The notes beneath the pieces were generated by a model that saw only the letters and a program-made list of their open reading frames with translations, searched no databases and was not told the origin of the DNA. A program made the position numbers and the translations under genes. Source: JBAZTO01 sp041661865 (GTDB lineage: Bacteria; Planctomycetota; Phycisphaerae; SM23-33). From it: a stretch of 28,144 bases of DNA. The stretch covers positions 1 to 28,144 of the forward strand of contig JBAZTO010000051.1 of the NCBI GenBank assembly GCA_041661865.1, in the 5' to 3' direction. Below are positions 1 to 7,140 of this stretch, piece by piece. Each line of letters opens with the position of its first letter. The stretch's first letter is position 1.

Positions 1-396
1 CACCACAAATCCATCCGCCCACACCCCTCTACCCTCTATATACGCCCTCAGCACCCAGTGTGAAATATGCGGGCTAAAGGTCTTGCCCTCGCCCAGCCGC
101 AGTAGCAAGGCTGATGCTGTGCCGGAATCCGGCCCGACCCCCGCGAGCAACTGCTTGAGCGTCATTGACTCCTTCGGAAGGCCGAAAACGCCCGGCCTCT
201 TCACATCGCCCATGACATAGACTTCCCTTGCAGGGGAGCGCGATCTATCCGCCCCCTGCGTGGCCGGCTGGGATTCCGCGTGCGACGAAGTTGCAGGCCC
301 GGCGGGTTGCGTGGCGGGCGAGAGGTTCTGTAGGAGCTTGTAGCGGATTCTCGTCGCCTTGGGGTTGTCATTGAAGCCGACGATCTCCAGCAGCCC
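1..396 (-). CDS. SLBB-domain-like protein fragment, open at the window edge
   Basis: The minus-strand frame read from 396 down to 1 is open throughout. It encodes an Ala/Pro/Thr/Gln-rich linker (SPATQPAGPATS, then SQPATQGA) followed by EVYVMGDVKRPGVFGLPKES and a TLKQLLAGVG segment. The V-x-V-x-G-x-V-x-R-P-G-V core is typical of the SLBB (soluble ligand-binding beta-grasp) domain of polysaccharide-export and related envelope proteins. The PATQPA linker style recurs in two other proteins of this window, which supports real coding. No start codon is visible: upstream the frame runs straight into the CRISPR repeats. Either the N-terminus was cut off by the array, or this is a gene remnant. The 3' end lies outside the window. 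Exact function cannot be assigned; an export-channel or outer-membrane partner is the usual context for the family. Confidence 0.5.
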
Positions 397-397
397 G

Positions 398-823
398 GTC
401 GCCCCTTCACGGGGGCGTGGATTGAAACCCGAAGGACTGCAAAACCGCCGTCGATCGCCGTCGTCGCCCCCTTCACGGGGGCGTGGATTGAAACAGATTC
501 CAAGTGCGGAGTGCGAAGTGCGTAGAACGGTCGCCCCCTTCACGGGGGCGTGGATTGAAACACGCTGGCGGTTACAGGCACGCCCTGGCAATGGGTCGCC
601 CCCTTCACGGGGGCGTGGATTGAAACCGGGTCCATCGCGATCATGTAGCGACGGTTGGGGGTCGCCCCCTTCACGGGGGCGTGGATTGAAACATTCTGGA
701 TCCGGGCGCGTTCGACCTCGCTGATGTCGCCCCCTTCACGGGGGCGTGGATTGAAACGACGCGACGAACCATGGCAACTACGTGCCGGTGGGTCGCCCCC
801 TTCACGGGGGCGTGGATTGAAAC
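398..823 (+). CRISPR. CRISPR array, 7 repeats and 6 spacers, type I-C-like repeat
   Basis: Seven repeats start at 398, 463, 530, 595, 661, 726 and 792. Copies 2 to 7 are identical over 32 nt. Each begins GTCGCCCCC, has a CCCC...GGGG stem and ends GTGGATTGAAAC, the 3' end typical of type I-C repeats. The first copy (398-428) lacks one C and is 31 nt. The six spacers are 33-35 nt (429-462, 495-529, 562-594, 627-660, 693-725, 758-791) and all differ. The ATTGAAAC end predicts transcription on the plus strand with a leader to the left. However, 300-397 is not AT-rich and is instead covered by an open minus-strand frame. No cas gene is present to the right across the whole window. I recognised no spacer target elsewhere in the window by eye. 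Confidence 0.97.
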
Positions 824-1055
824 CTTCAGGCTTGCGGCGTACTGTCCGGCGTGACGGATCCCGGGTGAAGCTGCCATCAGGGTGAACATAATACGTCACC
901 GCATGATGCCAGTAGGCCAACAGGATCTCGTTGAGGCTGGGACCGTTTTGCTGGCCTGCCGGGCCGCGGTAGATGAACTCGTTGCTGAGCCTGGCGTAGG
1001 CCTGCCCGCGAGCCTTGTGGTTGCAGTACTCTGGAATCCTGATTTTTCGGATCAT
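824..1055 (-). pseudogene. truncated tyrosine recombinase/integrase, N-terminal part only
   Basis: A start codon at 1055 follows a good ribosome site (CTGGAGAGGGAGTGAATC). The frame gives about 78 residues before it enters the last CRISPR repeat. Residues 8-21 (PEYCNHKARGQAYA) and 41-61 (LNEILLAYWHHAVTYYVHPDG) resemble the N-terminal and core-binding regions of integrases that are abundant in planctomycetes. Compared with those, the stretch between them (about 30-40) is short, as if a linker were deleted. The catalytic domain (Arg...His-x-x-Arg...Tyr) is absent because the CRISPR array begins where it should continue. It is therefore a non-functional remnant. Family assignment is by recall of the motif and not by a search. 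Confidence 0.6.
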
Positions 1056-1196
1056 GATTCACTCCCTCTCCAGTGAACCACACCAATGAAAAAACGCAGT
1101 CCGACAACTGTCTGACAAGGACAACAAGTACAGATCGACAACTGGAAACTTTGAAATGGGGCTGTTGCATGCGGCACCTCGCTCGCTTGGATGCCA

Positions 1197-1217
1197 AAGT
1201 GTGTACGGTACACACTT
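1197..1217. repeat. 21-bp palindrome between integrase remnant and tRNA-Gly
   Basis: Perfect 10-bp arms AAGTGTGTAC and GTACACACTT flank a single G. It sits about 140 bp upstream of the integrase remnant's start and 75 bp from the tRNA-Gly 3' end. It could be an operator or a recombination-associated site; nothing else in 1056-1291 looks coding. Confidence 0.5.
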
Positions 1218-1291
1218 GCGGGGTCGTTACGAGCTGTGCCGCCGAACGTCGGCGGGCCTGGAGTGCCCTGTGGGGCAGGGAATTACAACAT

Positions 1292-1363
<72 letters not shown>

Positions 1364-1608
1364 AACCTGGATCGCTTCGCGAGAAACGCTCCTGGCCGGC
1401 CGACGCCCGCGGACGATTCCGCCGAGCGCGATGGGCCAACAGCAGAATCATATCGCGCGGCGGAGGTTTGTCCAGCGTGCAGACGAATTTTCCCTGCACA
1501 GGTGCGGCGTGGCGCAGCTGCGGCGTCGCCGGCGGATGACCGGGCCGACTCCTATGAAATAGCTGACGCCATTGCGGTCGCAGGGCAAACATATCTAAAA
1601 AGAGACCT

Positions 1609-1753
1609 TAGCCGCGAATTACGCAGATTACGCGAATTCCAGGAGATAAAGAACTGACAGTAAGGCCTGGAAAGATTTCGCGAAAACAACCAAGCTGGAT
1701 CGAGCTTATGATTTTTTCCTTTTTCGCGTCTGTCTTCGCGGAATTCGCGGCTG
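1609..1753. repeat. imperfect inverted-repeat element in the 1364-1875 gap
   Basis: The left arm (1609-1636, TAGCCGCGAATTACGCAG...) and the reverse complement of the right arm (1723-1753, CAGCCGCGAATTCCGCG...) share the core AGCCGCGAATT and the inner end ACGCGAA, with about 86 bp between. It resembles a palindromic intergenic element or a small MITE-like repeat. The rest of 1364-1875 holds no gene I can support; open frames there run across the tRNA or through this repeat. Confidence 0.5.
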
Positions 1754-1819
1754 ATTTCTTGGGCGACCCACTTACTTCACTCTTAGATGCGATGGCCCTG
1801 ATTGCGGTCGCCAGCGCCC

Positions 1820-1847
1820 TTGCTTTTGGTTCCAATTCCGCTACACT
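1820..1847 (+). promoter_or_regulatory. candidate sigma70-type promoter for larC
   Basis: TTGCTT (1820-1825) and TACACT (1842-1847) are separated by 16 bp. A start site near 1854 would precede the AGGAAAGGGA ribosome site (1861-1870) and the ATG at 1876. This supports the short start of larC over the longer open frame. Confidence 0.5.
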
Positions 1848-1875
1848 GCACCGTAAGCTCAGGAAAGGGACTTCG

Positions 1876-3054
1876 ATGCCAGTAGCCTACTTTGACTGCT
1901 TCGCCGGCGCCGCCGGGGACATGATCGTGGGCTCGCTGCTGGATGCCGGGGCCGACTTCGAGGCCCTCAAGGCTCACCTCTCGCGCCTGCAAGTGCCCGG
2001 TTACAGCCTCTCGGTCGAGACCGTCCGCCGCGCGGGCCTGGCGGGGACGAAGTTCAACGTCGAACTGCACGCCCACGACCACGGCCACCGGCACCTGGCC
2101 GACATCCTGGCCATCATCGACTCCGCGAAGTTGCCCGCCCGCGCCGCCGAGCGGGCCGCGAAAGTTTTCACCCGCCTGGCCGAGGCCGAGGCGAAGGTTC
2201 ACGGCACCGGCGTCGAGCAGGTCCACTTCCACGAGGTCGGGGCCGTCGACAGCATCGTGGACATCGTCGGCGCGTGCCTGGCCCTGGAGTTGCTGGACAT
2301 CGACACCGTCCGCTGCTCGGCCATCCCGACGGGGCGCGGCGTCATCAAGTGCGATCACGGGGTCATGCCCATTCCCGCGCCCGCGGTGGCCCGGTTGCTC
2401 GTCGGCGTGCCCATCGCCGAGGCTGACATCGACGGCGAGGCCACCACCCCCACCGCCGCGGCCGTGCTGACCACGCTGGCTGAATCCTTCGGCCCGCTGC
2501 CGGCCATGGACGTCCTGGCCGTCGGGTGCGGGGCCGGCACGCGGGACAGCCACCACCTGCCCAACCTGCTCCGCGTCTTCATCGGCCGCCTTTCCCAGGG
2601 CGGCGGGGCCGACGCCGTGGTGGAACTGTCAGCCAATATCGACGACTGCACCGGCGAGGTACTCGGCGCGACGGTCGGCAAGCTGCTCTCCGCCGGTGCG
2701 GTCGACGCCTGGGCCTGCCCGCTGGTCATGAAGAAATCGCGACCCGCCTGGATGCTCTCAGCCCTGTGCAGCCCGGCCGACGTCGCGGCCATGGAACAGA
2801 TCATCTTCAGCGAGACCACCACCTTCGGCATCCGCCGCCACGCGTGCAGCCGCACCAAGCTCTCTCGCCGCCACGAGACGGTCGAGACGCCCTACGGGCC
2901 CATCCGCGTGAAGGTCGGCTCGAGCCCGGCGGGCGAAATCACCGCCTCGCCGGAGTTCGAGGACTGCCTGGCCGCCGCCGCCAGCCACCACGTGCCGGTC
3001 CGGGAAGTGCTCGCATCGGCTGCGGAGGCCTACCGCCGCAAGGGGCGGCCATGA
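1876..3054 (+). CDS. larC: LarC, nickel-pincer cofactor biosynthesis protein (DUF111 family)
   Basis: The 392-residue protein starts MPVAYFDCFAGAAGDMIVGS, the characteristic LarC N-terminus. It continues with VHFHEVGAVDSIVDIVGA, AIPTGRG, the Asp-containing LSANIDDCTGEVLG block, and ends with the C-terminal domain (TTFGIRRHACSRTKLSRR, then ETPYGPIRVKVG). LarC inserts nickel into pyridinium-3,5-bisthiocarboxylic acid mononucleotide, the last step in making the nickel-pincer cofactor of lactate racemase and related LarA enzymes. The start is ATG 1876, preceded by AGGAAAGGGA; the frame is open further upstream to 1708 but that stretch is AT-rich repeat sequence. Here LarC is one continuous gene, unlike the larC1/larC2 arrangement in Lactobacillus. 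larA, larB and larE are not in the window. The stop overlaps the next start (ATGA, 3051-3054), so the two are probably co-translated. Confidence 0.92.
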   Translation: MPVAYFDCFAGAAGDMIVGSLLDAGADFEALKAHLSRLQVPGYSLSVETVRRAGLAGTKFNVELHAHDHGHRHLADILAIIDSAKLPARAAERAAKVFTRLAEAEAKVHGTGVEQVHFHEVGAVDSIVDIVGACLALELLDIDTVRCSAIPTGRGVIKCDHGVMPIPAPAVARLLVGVPIAEADIDGEATTPTAAAVLTTLAESFGPLPAMDVLAVGCGAGTRDSHHLPNLLRVFIGRLSQGGGADAVVELSANIDDCTGEVLGATVGKLLSAGAVDAWACPLVMKKSRPAWMLSALCSPADVAAMEQIIFSETTTFGIRRHACSRTKLSRRHETVETPYGPIRVKVGSSPAGEITASPEFEDCLAAAASHHVPVREVLASAAEAYRRKGRP

Positions 3055-3542
3055 GCGAGCAGGAATTGCAGCGCCTGCTGGATGCCCTGCCGCCGCTGCT
3101 GGCGGCCGCCGGCGTCATAATGCTCTTTGCCGCGGCCCTGCTGCGCCACCGACGCCTCGCCCGGGCCCGCCGGGCCGGGAAGCCCGATGCCGATCGCCTC
3201 GCCCACGATGCGGCCGCCCTGGCCGAGCAACTGGACAAGTTCGCAAACCAGGTCGAGGCCCGCGTCGATGATCGCCTGGAGCGATTGCAGCGTCTGCTGG
3301 ATGAGGCCGACGCCAGGATCGCCGAGTTGCGCCGCCTGACCGGATCATCGCCGGCGCCCCGCGCTGCCGAAAAGCCCGGCGCCGCCCCCGCCGGCAGCAT
3401 GAGCCTTTCGCCTGTCGAACAGGTGCTGAACCTTCACGATCAGGGGCTTGCCCGCCTCGATATCGCCCGCCGCCTAGGGATGGAAATCGCGCAGGTGGAC
3501 CTGACGCTCAACCTCTATCGCGCCGCCGCGTCCCGTCGCTGA
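3051..3542 (+). CDS. membrane-anchored coiled-coil protein with C-terminal helix-turn-helix-like segment (DUF6115-like)
   Basis: A 163-residue protein whose ATG overlaps the larC stop. Residues about 14-31 (PPLLAAAGVIMLFAAALL) form one hydrophobic segment, followed by basic residues (RHRRLARARR). Residues about 45-97 are a charged, Leu-rich predicted coiled coil (DRLERLQRLLDEADARIAEL). An Ala/Pro linker leads to residues 121-156 (VEQVLNLHDQGLARLDIARR, then LGMEIAQVDLTLNL), which resemble the short helix-turn-helix at the end of DUF6115 proteins of otherwise unknown role. The likely topology is an N-terminal inner-membrane anchor with a cytoplasmic coiled coil. The overlap with larC suggests joint expression, not necessarily joint function. 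No catalytic motif is visible. Confidence 0.75.
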   Translation: MSEQELQRLLDALPPLLAAAGVIMLFAAALLRHRRLARARRAGKPDADRLAHDAAALAEQLDKFANQVEARVDDRLERLQRLLDEADARIAELRRLTGSSPAPRAAEKPGAAPAGSMSLSPVEQVLNLHDQGLARLDIARRLGMEIAQVDLTLNLYRAAASRR

Positions 3543-3599
3543 GCGGTCTTACGAAACTGCGGGGTGGGTGCCACCGTTTGACGAGTCACATAGCACGAT

Positions 3600-4109
3600 C
3601 TAATCTTCCTCAGGCGGAGCTGGTTTGTCCTTCTGCTCGCCGCGGGCCATGGCGATCACGCCGGTGCGGGCCAGTTCGCGGATGCCGTAGGGCCGGGCCA
3701 GTTCGATGAAGGCCTCCAGCTTGTCTTCGGGGCCTGACAGTTCGATGATGACACTCTCGCGGGCGACGTCGACGACCCGGCCGCGGAAGAGGTTGACCAT
3801 GTCAACCAGTTCGGACCGCTTGTCGGCCTTGACCGAAACGCGCAGCAGCATCAGGTCGCGCTCCAGGTAGGTGACGGTTTCAAAGTCGCGGACCTTGACC
3901 ACCGGGACGATCTTGGCCAGTTGCTTGCGGACCTGTTCGAGCACGCGGTCGTCGCCGATAACGACGATGGTCATGCGCGACAGGCCGGGGTCTTCGGTGC
4001 GGCCAACGACCAGCGAGTCGATGTTGAATCCCCGCGCCGCGAACATGCCGGCCACGTGGGCCAGGACGCCGGGCTGGTTCTGAACCAATGCGCTGATGAC
4101 GTGTCTCAT
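3600..4109 (-). CDS. ilvN: acetolactate synthase small (regulatory) subunit
   Basis: A 169-residue protein beginning MRHVISALVQNQPGVLAHVA, the N-terminal ACT domain of IlvN/IlvH (GMFAARGFNIDSLVVGRTED is diagnostic). The C-terminal half (LMLLRVSVKADKRSELVDMV, LFRGRVVDVA, YGIRELARTGVIAMARG) matches the small-subunit C domain. It binds the IlvB catalytic subunit, stimulates it, and in most bacteria carries feedback inhibition by valine. The start at 4109 has the ribosome site GAAGGGAG and overlaps the stop of the upstream methyltransferase gene by 4 nt. A longer open frame to 4211 is rejected because it only reads through that gene. The length is slightly above the usual 160-165 residues owing to a charged tail (EQKDKPAPPEED). 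Confidence 0.96.
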   Translation of the reverse strand: MRHVISALVQNQPGVLAHVAGMFAARGFNIDSLVVGRTEDPGLSRMTIVVIGDDRVLEQVRKQLAKIVPVVKVRDFETVTYLERDLMLLRVSVKADKRSELVDMVNLFRGRVVDVARESVIIELSGPEDKLEAFIELARPYGIRELARTGVIAMARGEQKDKPAPPEED

Positions 4110-4984
4110 TCGTTTTCTCCCTTCTGTGGAGATTCCTGCTTGCGTTTGTTTTGCTTTCGGATCGCGAAGAGCATATGAGTGCCCGCCTCCAGCAGGCCGG
4201 GGCACTGGCACAATTCAAGTTCAGCTTCGACAATCCGATTCCATAGTTCAGGCGTTGCCGCAACATTCTGCAATGCCTGCGCATCCGAGTGCGCCAAGAA
4301 CCCGCCGCACCATGTTTTCGCAACCTTCGCCTTGGCTTGGCGGCAAAGGCGGCGTACGTCCTCTTCACGCATCATGTGTACATAATGACGGTTTGGCGGG
4401 GCGTAATGCTCCTCGTCCTGCTGACCGGTACGCAGCAGCCAGTCCACAATTGGCAGTCCGCCACGGCGATAGTCGGACACAAGCCCGCCCATAGCCCAGC
4501 GCATCACGCCGCGCAGGCTCATCACACCCAGCAGCAATACGCCCGCGGGGGCCAACACGCGAAGCATCTCGCCCATCGCTTGGGTCTCTTTTTCAAACAC
4601 ATAATTCAGAGCGCCGCCGATGCACACAACCGCATCGAACGACTCGTCCTGGAACTGTGACAGATCGCAGATGTCGGCTTCGGCAAAGCACTCAACGCGT
4701 TCGCCCAAGCCCAACTCCGTCATCTTCCGACGGTTGAATTCCAACTGGCTTGGTGAGATGTCTGTAACCGAAAGTCTTGGCGTGAGGCGAGCCAATTCGA
4801 CGCTGAAACGACCTGCACCGGCCCCTAGCTCCAGCACTCGCGCATCAGGCGATACCACATCTTGGATTGCGTGAAGGTGCGCAACGCACATCAACCGCCC
4901 GCATGCGTCGCTATCCAGGCGGTCCCATTCTTTTTGCGCGCGAACGTCGTAAAATTCCCGCGCCTTCTGAGCATTGTATGCCAT
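4106..4984 (-). CDS. class I SAM-dependent methyltransferase, between ilvB and ilvN
   Basis: A 292-residue protein with motif I VLELGAGAGRFS (about residues 50-61), an acidic post-I segment LSVTDISPSQLEFN, motif II-like FDAVVCIGGALNYVF and motif III-like RVLAPAGVLLLGVMS. This is a Rossmann-fold methyltransferase of the type-11 kind; its substrate cannot be told from the sequence. It starts 19 nt after the ilvB stop with GGCAGGGTGGGA as ribosome site, and its stop overlaps the ilvN start. The ilv operon is therefore translated as ilvB, methyltransferase, ilvN. Sampled stretches are near 55% GC, lower than ilvB, and the C-terminus is Lys/Gln-rich (RKQNKRKQESPQKGENE). This hints at an insertion into a once-contiguous ilvBN pair. 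Because it keeps coupling to ilvN, it is likely expressed with the operon. Confidence 0.88.
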   Translation of the reverse strand: MAYNAQKAREFYDVRAQKEWDRLDSDACGRLMCVAHLHAIQDVVSPDARVLELGAGAGRFSVELARLTPRLSVTDISPSQLEFNRRKMTELGLGERVECFAEADICDLSQFQDESFDAVVCIGGALNYVFEKETQAMGEMLRVLAPAGVLLLGVMSLRGVMRWAMGGLVSDYRRGGLPIVDWLLRTGQQDEEHYAPPNRHYVHMMREEDVRRLCRQAKAKVAKTWCGGFLAHSDAQALQNVAATPELWNRIVEAELELCQCPGLLEAGTHMLFAIRKQNKRKQESPQKGENE

Positions 4985-5003
4985 AGTGTCCCACCCTGCC
5001 TTT

Positions 5004-6743
5004 TCAGGCCAGCTTGCCCAGGTCCATCTCGTGGAGGCCCTTGCCGGTGGCGACCATCGGGTAGACGTTCTCTTCGGGCTCGACCATCACGTGCAGCACG
5101 ACGGGGCCTTCGGTCTTGAGCATCTTGACGATGGCGTCGTCCAACTCGCTTCGGTCCGAAACCTTCATGCCCGTGGCGCCGAAGCCCTGGGCGATCTGCG
5201 AGAACTCCGGGCACGGATGATCGACCGACGAATACCGCCGGCCGTAGAACATCTCCTGCCACTGCCGCACCATGCCCAGGTAGCTGTTGTCCAGCACGAC
5301 GAACTTGACGGGCATGCCGTAGCGGACGGCCGTGATGACCTCGACCATCGTCATGCAGAAACTGCCGTCGCCGTCGATGTCGATGACGGTGGCCCCGGGG
5401 GCGGCAAACTGCGCCCCGATGGCTGCCGGGCAGCCAAAGCCCATCGTTCCCAGCCCGCCGGAGGTGATGACCTGCCGCGGCTTGCGCCACCCGTAGAACT
5501 GAGCGGCCCACATCTGGTGCTGGCCGACGCCGGTGGCGACAATCGCGTCATGCCGCGTCAGCTCGCCCAGCCGCGAGATCACTTCCTGCGGCTTGATCTT
5601 GCCGTCGGTCTCGTACTTGAACGGGTAGCGGGCCTTCCACTGCGCGATCTTGTCCAGCCAGGCCGAGCGGTCCTTGGACTCGATGAACTCGAGCATCTTG
5701 CCCAGGATGTCGCGGGCGTCGCCGACGACGGGGATGTCGACCACCACGTTCTTGGAAATCGACGAGGGGTCGATATCGATGTGGATGATCCTGGCGTGCG
5801 GCGCGAAGTGGGCCAGGTTGCCCGTGACGCGGTCGTCAAACCGCGCGCCGACGGCGATCAGGCAGTCGCACTCCTGGACGGCATAGTTGGCCGTGGCCGA
5901 GCCGTGCATGCCCAGCATCTGCATGGCCAGCGGGTTGCGCTCGTCGATGGCGCCCAGCGCCAGCAGCGTCGTGGTGACGGGGATTCTGCCCTTCTCAGCC
6001 AGCGCGCGGAGCTCCGGGGTGGCCTGCCCGGTGACCACGCCGCCGCCGACGTAAAGGACCGGGCGCTGCGCGGCGTTGATGGCATCGGCAGCCGTCTTGA
6101 TCTGGCGGCTGTGGCCGATGGCGCGCGGCTTGTAGCCGGGCAGGTCCAGCGCCAGTTCGGGCTCCTGCTCGCACGGGGTGGTCGTGACGTCGACGGGAAT
6201 GTCCACCAGCACCGGCCCGGGCCTGCCGGTCCGCGCCAGGTGGAAGGCCTCCTTGACCGTGCGGCCGAGATCCTCGACCCGCTTGACCAGGAAGTTGTGC
6301 TTGGTGATGGGGCGCGTGATGCCGGTCATGTCCGCTTCCTGGAAGGCGTCGTTGCCGATCAGGGGGCTGCGGACCTGCCCGGTCAAGGCCACCATCGGGA
6401 TGGAGTCCATGTTGGCCGTGGCCAGGGCGGTGACCAGGTTGGTCGCGCCGGGGCCGGAAGTGGCCAGGACCACGCCGACCTTGCCCGAGCAGCGGGCGTA
6501 ACCGTCGGCCATGTGGCCGGCGCCCTGCTCGTGACGGGTCAGGACGAACTTGATGGGGCTCTTGTACAGGACGTCGAAGATCGGCAGCACCGTCCCGCCG
6601 GGAAATCCGAACATGACATCGACGCCCTCGGACAGGAGCATCTCGTGGAGAACGTTGGCTCCGGTTTGACCGGCCAAGCTGCCGCCGCCTGTCCTGGCTT
6701 TGGGGCCCGGAGCCTTGGCCTTCCTGCTTATCTTCTTTGGCAT
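5004..6743 (-). CDS. ilvB: acetolactate synthase large (catalytic) subunit
   Basis: A 579-residue thiamine-diphosphate enzyme that condenses pyruvate with pyruvate or 2-oxobutyrate, the first common step of valine, leucine and isoleucine synthesis. Visible features are VDVMFGFPGGTVLPIFDVLY, the catalytic Glu72 in LTRHEQGAGHMADGYAR, the NLVTALATANMDSIPMVALT block, the central FAD/DHS-like domain, and the ThDP/Mg motif GDG (458-460) ending at Asn486 in VVLDNSYLGM. The sequence MVRQWQEMFYGRRYS is typical of biosynthetic acetolactate synthase, in contrast to catabolic AlsS. The N-terminus carries an extra basic stretch (MPKKISRKAKAPGPKART). The start ATG at 6743 is preceded by AAAGGAACTAGCACT. 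The gene follows a roughly 240-nt leader with its own promoter, a short ORF and hairpins. Confidence 0.97.
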   Translation of the reverse strand: MPKKISRKAKAPGPKARTGGGSLAGQTGANVLHEMLLSEGVDVMFGFPGGTVLPIFDVLYKSPIKFVLTRHEQGAGHMADGYARCSGKVGVVLATSGPGATNLVTALATANMDSIPMVALTGQVRSPLIGNDAFQEADMTGITRPITKHNFLVKRVEDLGRTVKEAFHLARTGRPGPVLVDIPVDVTTTPCEQEPELALDLPGYKPRAIGHSRQIKTAADAINAAQRPVLYVGGGVVTGQATPELRALAEKGRIPVTTTLLALGAIDERNPLAMQMLGMHGSATANYAVQECDCLIAVGARFDDRVTGNLAHFAPHARIIHIDIDPSSISKNVVVDIPVVGDARDILGKMLEFIESKDRSAWLDKIAQWKARYPFKYETDGKIKPQEVISRLGELTRHDAIVATGVGQHQMWAAQFYGWRKPRQVITSGGLGTMGFGCPAAIGAQFAAPGATVIDIDGDGSFCMTMVEVITAVRYGMPVKFVVLDNSYLGMVRQWQEMFYGRRYSSVDHPCPEFSQIAQGFGATGMKVSDRSELDDAIVKMLKTEGPVVLHVMVEPEENVYPMVATGKGLHEMDLGKLA

Positions 6744-6854
6744 AGTGCTAGTTCCTTTGATTCCGAAATGTTACACGAACCAGGGGCACCAGCGGCAGCG
6801 GAAAATCACCGCGAAAACATTGCCGTGGAACTGCCCCGAAAGGGCTTGGGGAGG

Positions 6855-6883
6855 GCCGCTACGCCTGCAGCACGCGCAGCGAC
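6855..6883 (-). promoter_or_regulatory. hairpin immediately after the putative ilv leader ORF
   Basis: On the minus strand GTCGCTGCGC (6883-6874) pairs with GCGTAGCGGC (6864-6855) over 10 bp, including two G-U pairs, with a 9-nt loop. It begins at the base right after the leader ORF stop codon. No U-run follows, so it is not a plain terminator. It could instead mask or expose downstream structure depending on ribosome position. Confidence 0.45.
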
Positions 6884-6982
6884 CTAGAGTACAGCGACTA
6901 CATACAGAGCCGGCAGCACAGACAGACGCCCAGCCGCGGGGCCGGTAAGGGTGACGCCATATTGACGCATGCCGTGTGCCAT
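6884..6982 (-). CDS. putative ilv leader peptide, 32 residues
   Basis: A short frame between the ilv promoter and ilvB, beginning MAHGMRQYGVTLTGPAAGRL and ending in the Val/Leu/Ala-rich LYVVAVL just before the stop. The ATG at 6982 lies only about 4 nt downstream of the start site predicted from the promoter (6993-7021), so the mRNA would be nearly leaderless. Branched-chain residues clustered at the end of a leader ORF, followed at once by a hairpin, are the hallmarks of ribosome-mediated attenuation of ilv operons in other bacteria. Against it: there is no Shine-Dalgarno sequence, an ORF this short may occur by chance, and only four of the last seven residues are Val or Leu. A second in-frame ATG lies at 6970. 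Treat as a hypothesis. Confidence 0.4.
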   Translation of the reverse strand: MAHGMRQYGVTLTGPAAGRLSVLPALYVVAVL

Positions 6983-6992
6983 GTTGAAAGCT

Positions 6993-7021
6993 ATCTTAGG
7001 CCGGTATCCCAGGGCTGTCAA
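6993..7021 (-). promoter_or_regulatory. strong sigma70-type promoter of the ilv operon
   Basis: Minus-strand TTGACA (7021-7016) and TAAGAT (6998-6993) are separated by exactly 17 bp, an almost consensus promoter. The expected start site is near 6986, giving a leader of about 240 nt before ilvB. Confidence 0.75.
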
Positions 7022-7074
7022 GTGATTCTCTAGATCAGCAGGGCCTTTCAGTTCTCGGCGTATCGCACTGGTAG

Positions 7075-7130
7075 CACAGGCGTCTCGCCTGTGTCTCCTC
7101 AGTCTTCATCCACAGCCGGGACGGCTGTGG
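7075..7130. repeat. two small palindromes, one belonging to a dispersed family
   Basis: CACAGGCG (7075-7082) and CGCCTGTG (7086-7093) form an 8-bp hairpin that recurs at 20020-20038, 27660-27678 and 27828-27846. A second palindrome has 9-bp arms CCACAGCCG (7110-7118) and CGGCTGTGG (7122-7130). Both lie between the end of the 41-residue ORF and the ilv promoter. The first is flanked by GTAG, as at 20016-20019. Confidence 0.8.
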
Positions 7131-7140
7131 TACCAACAGC

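Noticed and set aside
359..889. Open frames across the CRISPR array with repeated SIHAPVKG or NPRPREGG peptides
   Set aside because: These are the known translation artefacts of type I-C repeats.
1708..1875. A longer LarC start with a hydrophobic N-terminal extension
   Set aside because: The extension is made of the inverted-repeat DNA, and a promoter and ribosome site lie directly before ATG 1876.
4974..6887. A 637-codon open frame antisense to ilvB
   Set aside because: It mirrors the GC-rich codons of ilvB, has Asp/His/Gly/Val-biased composition without family motifs, and ilvB itself is unambiguous.
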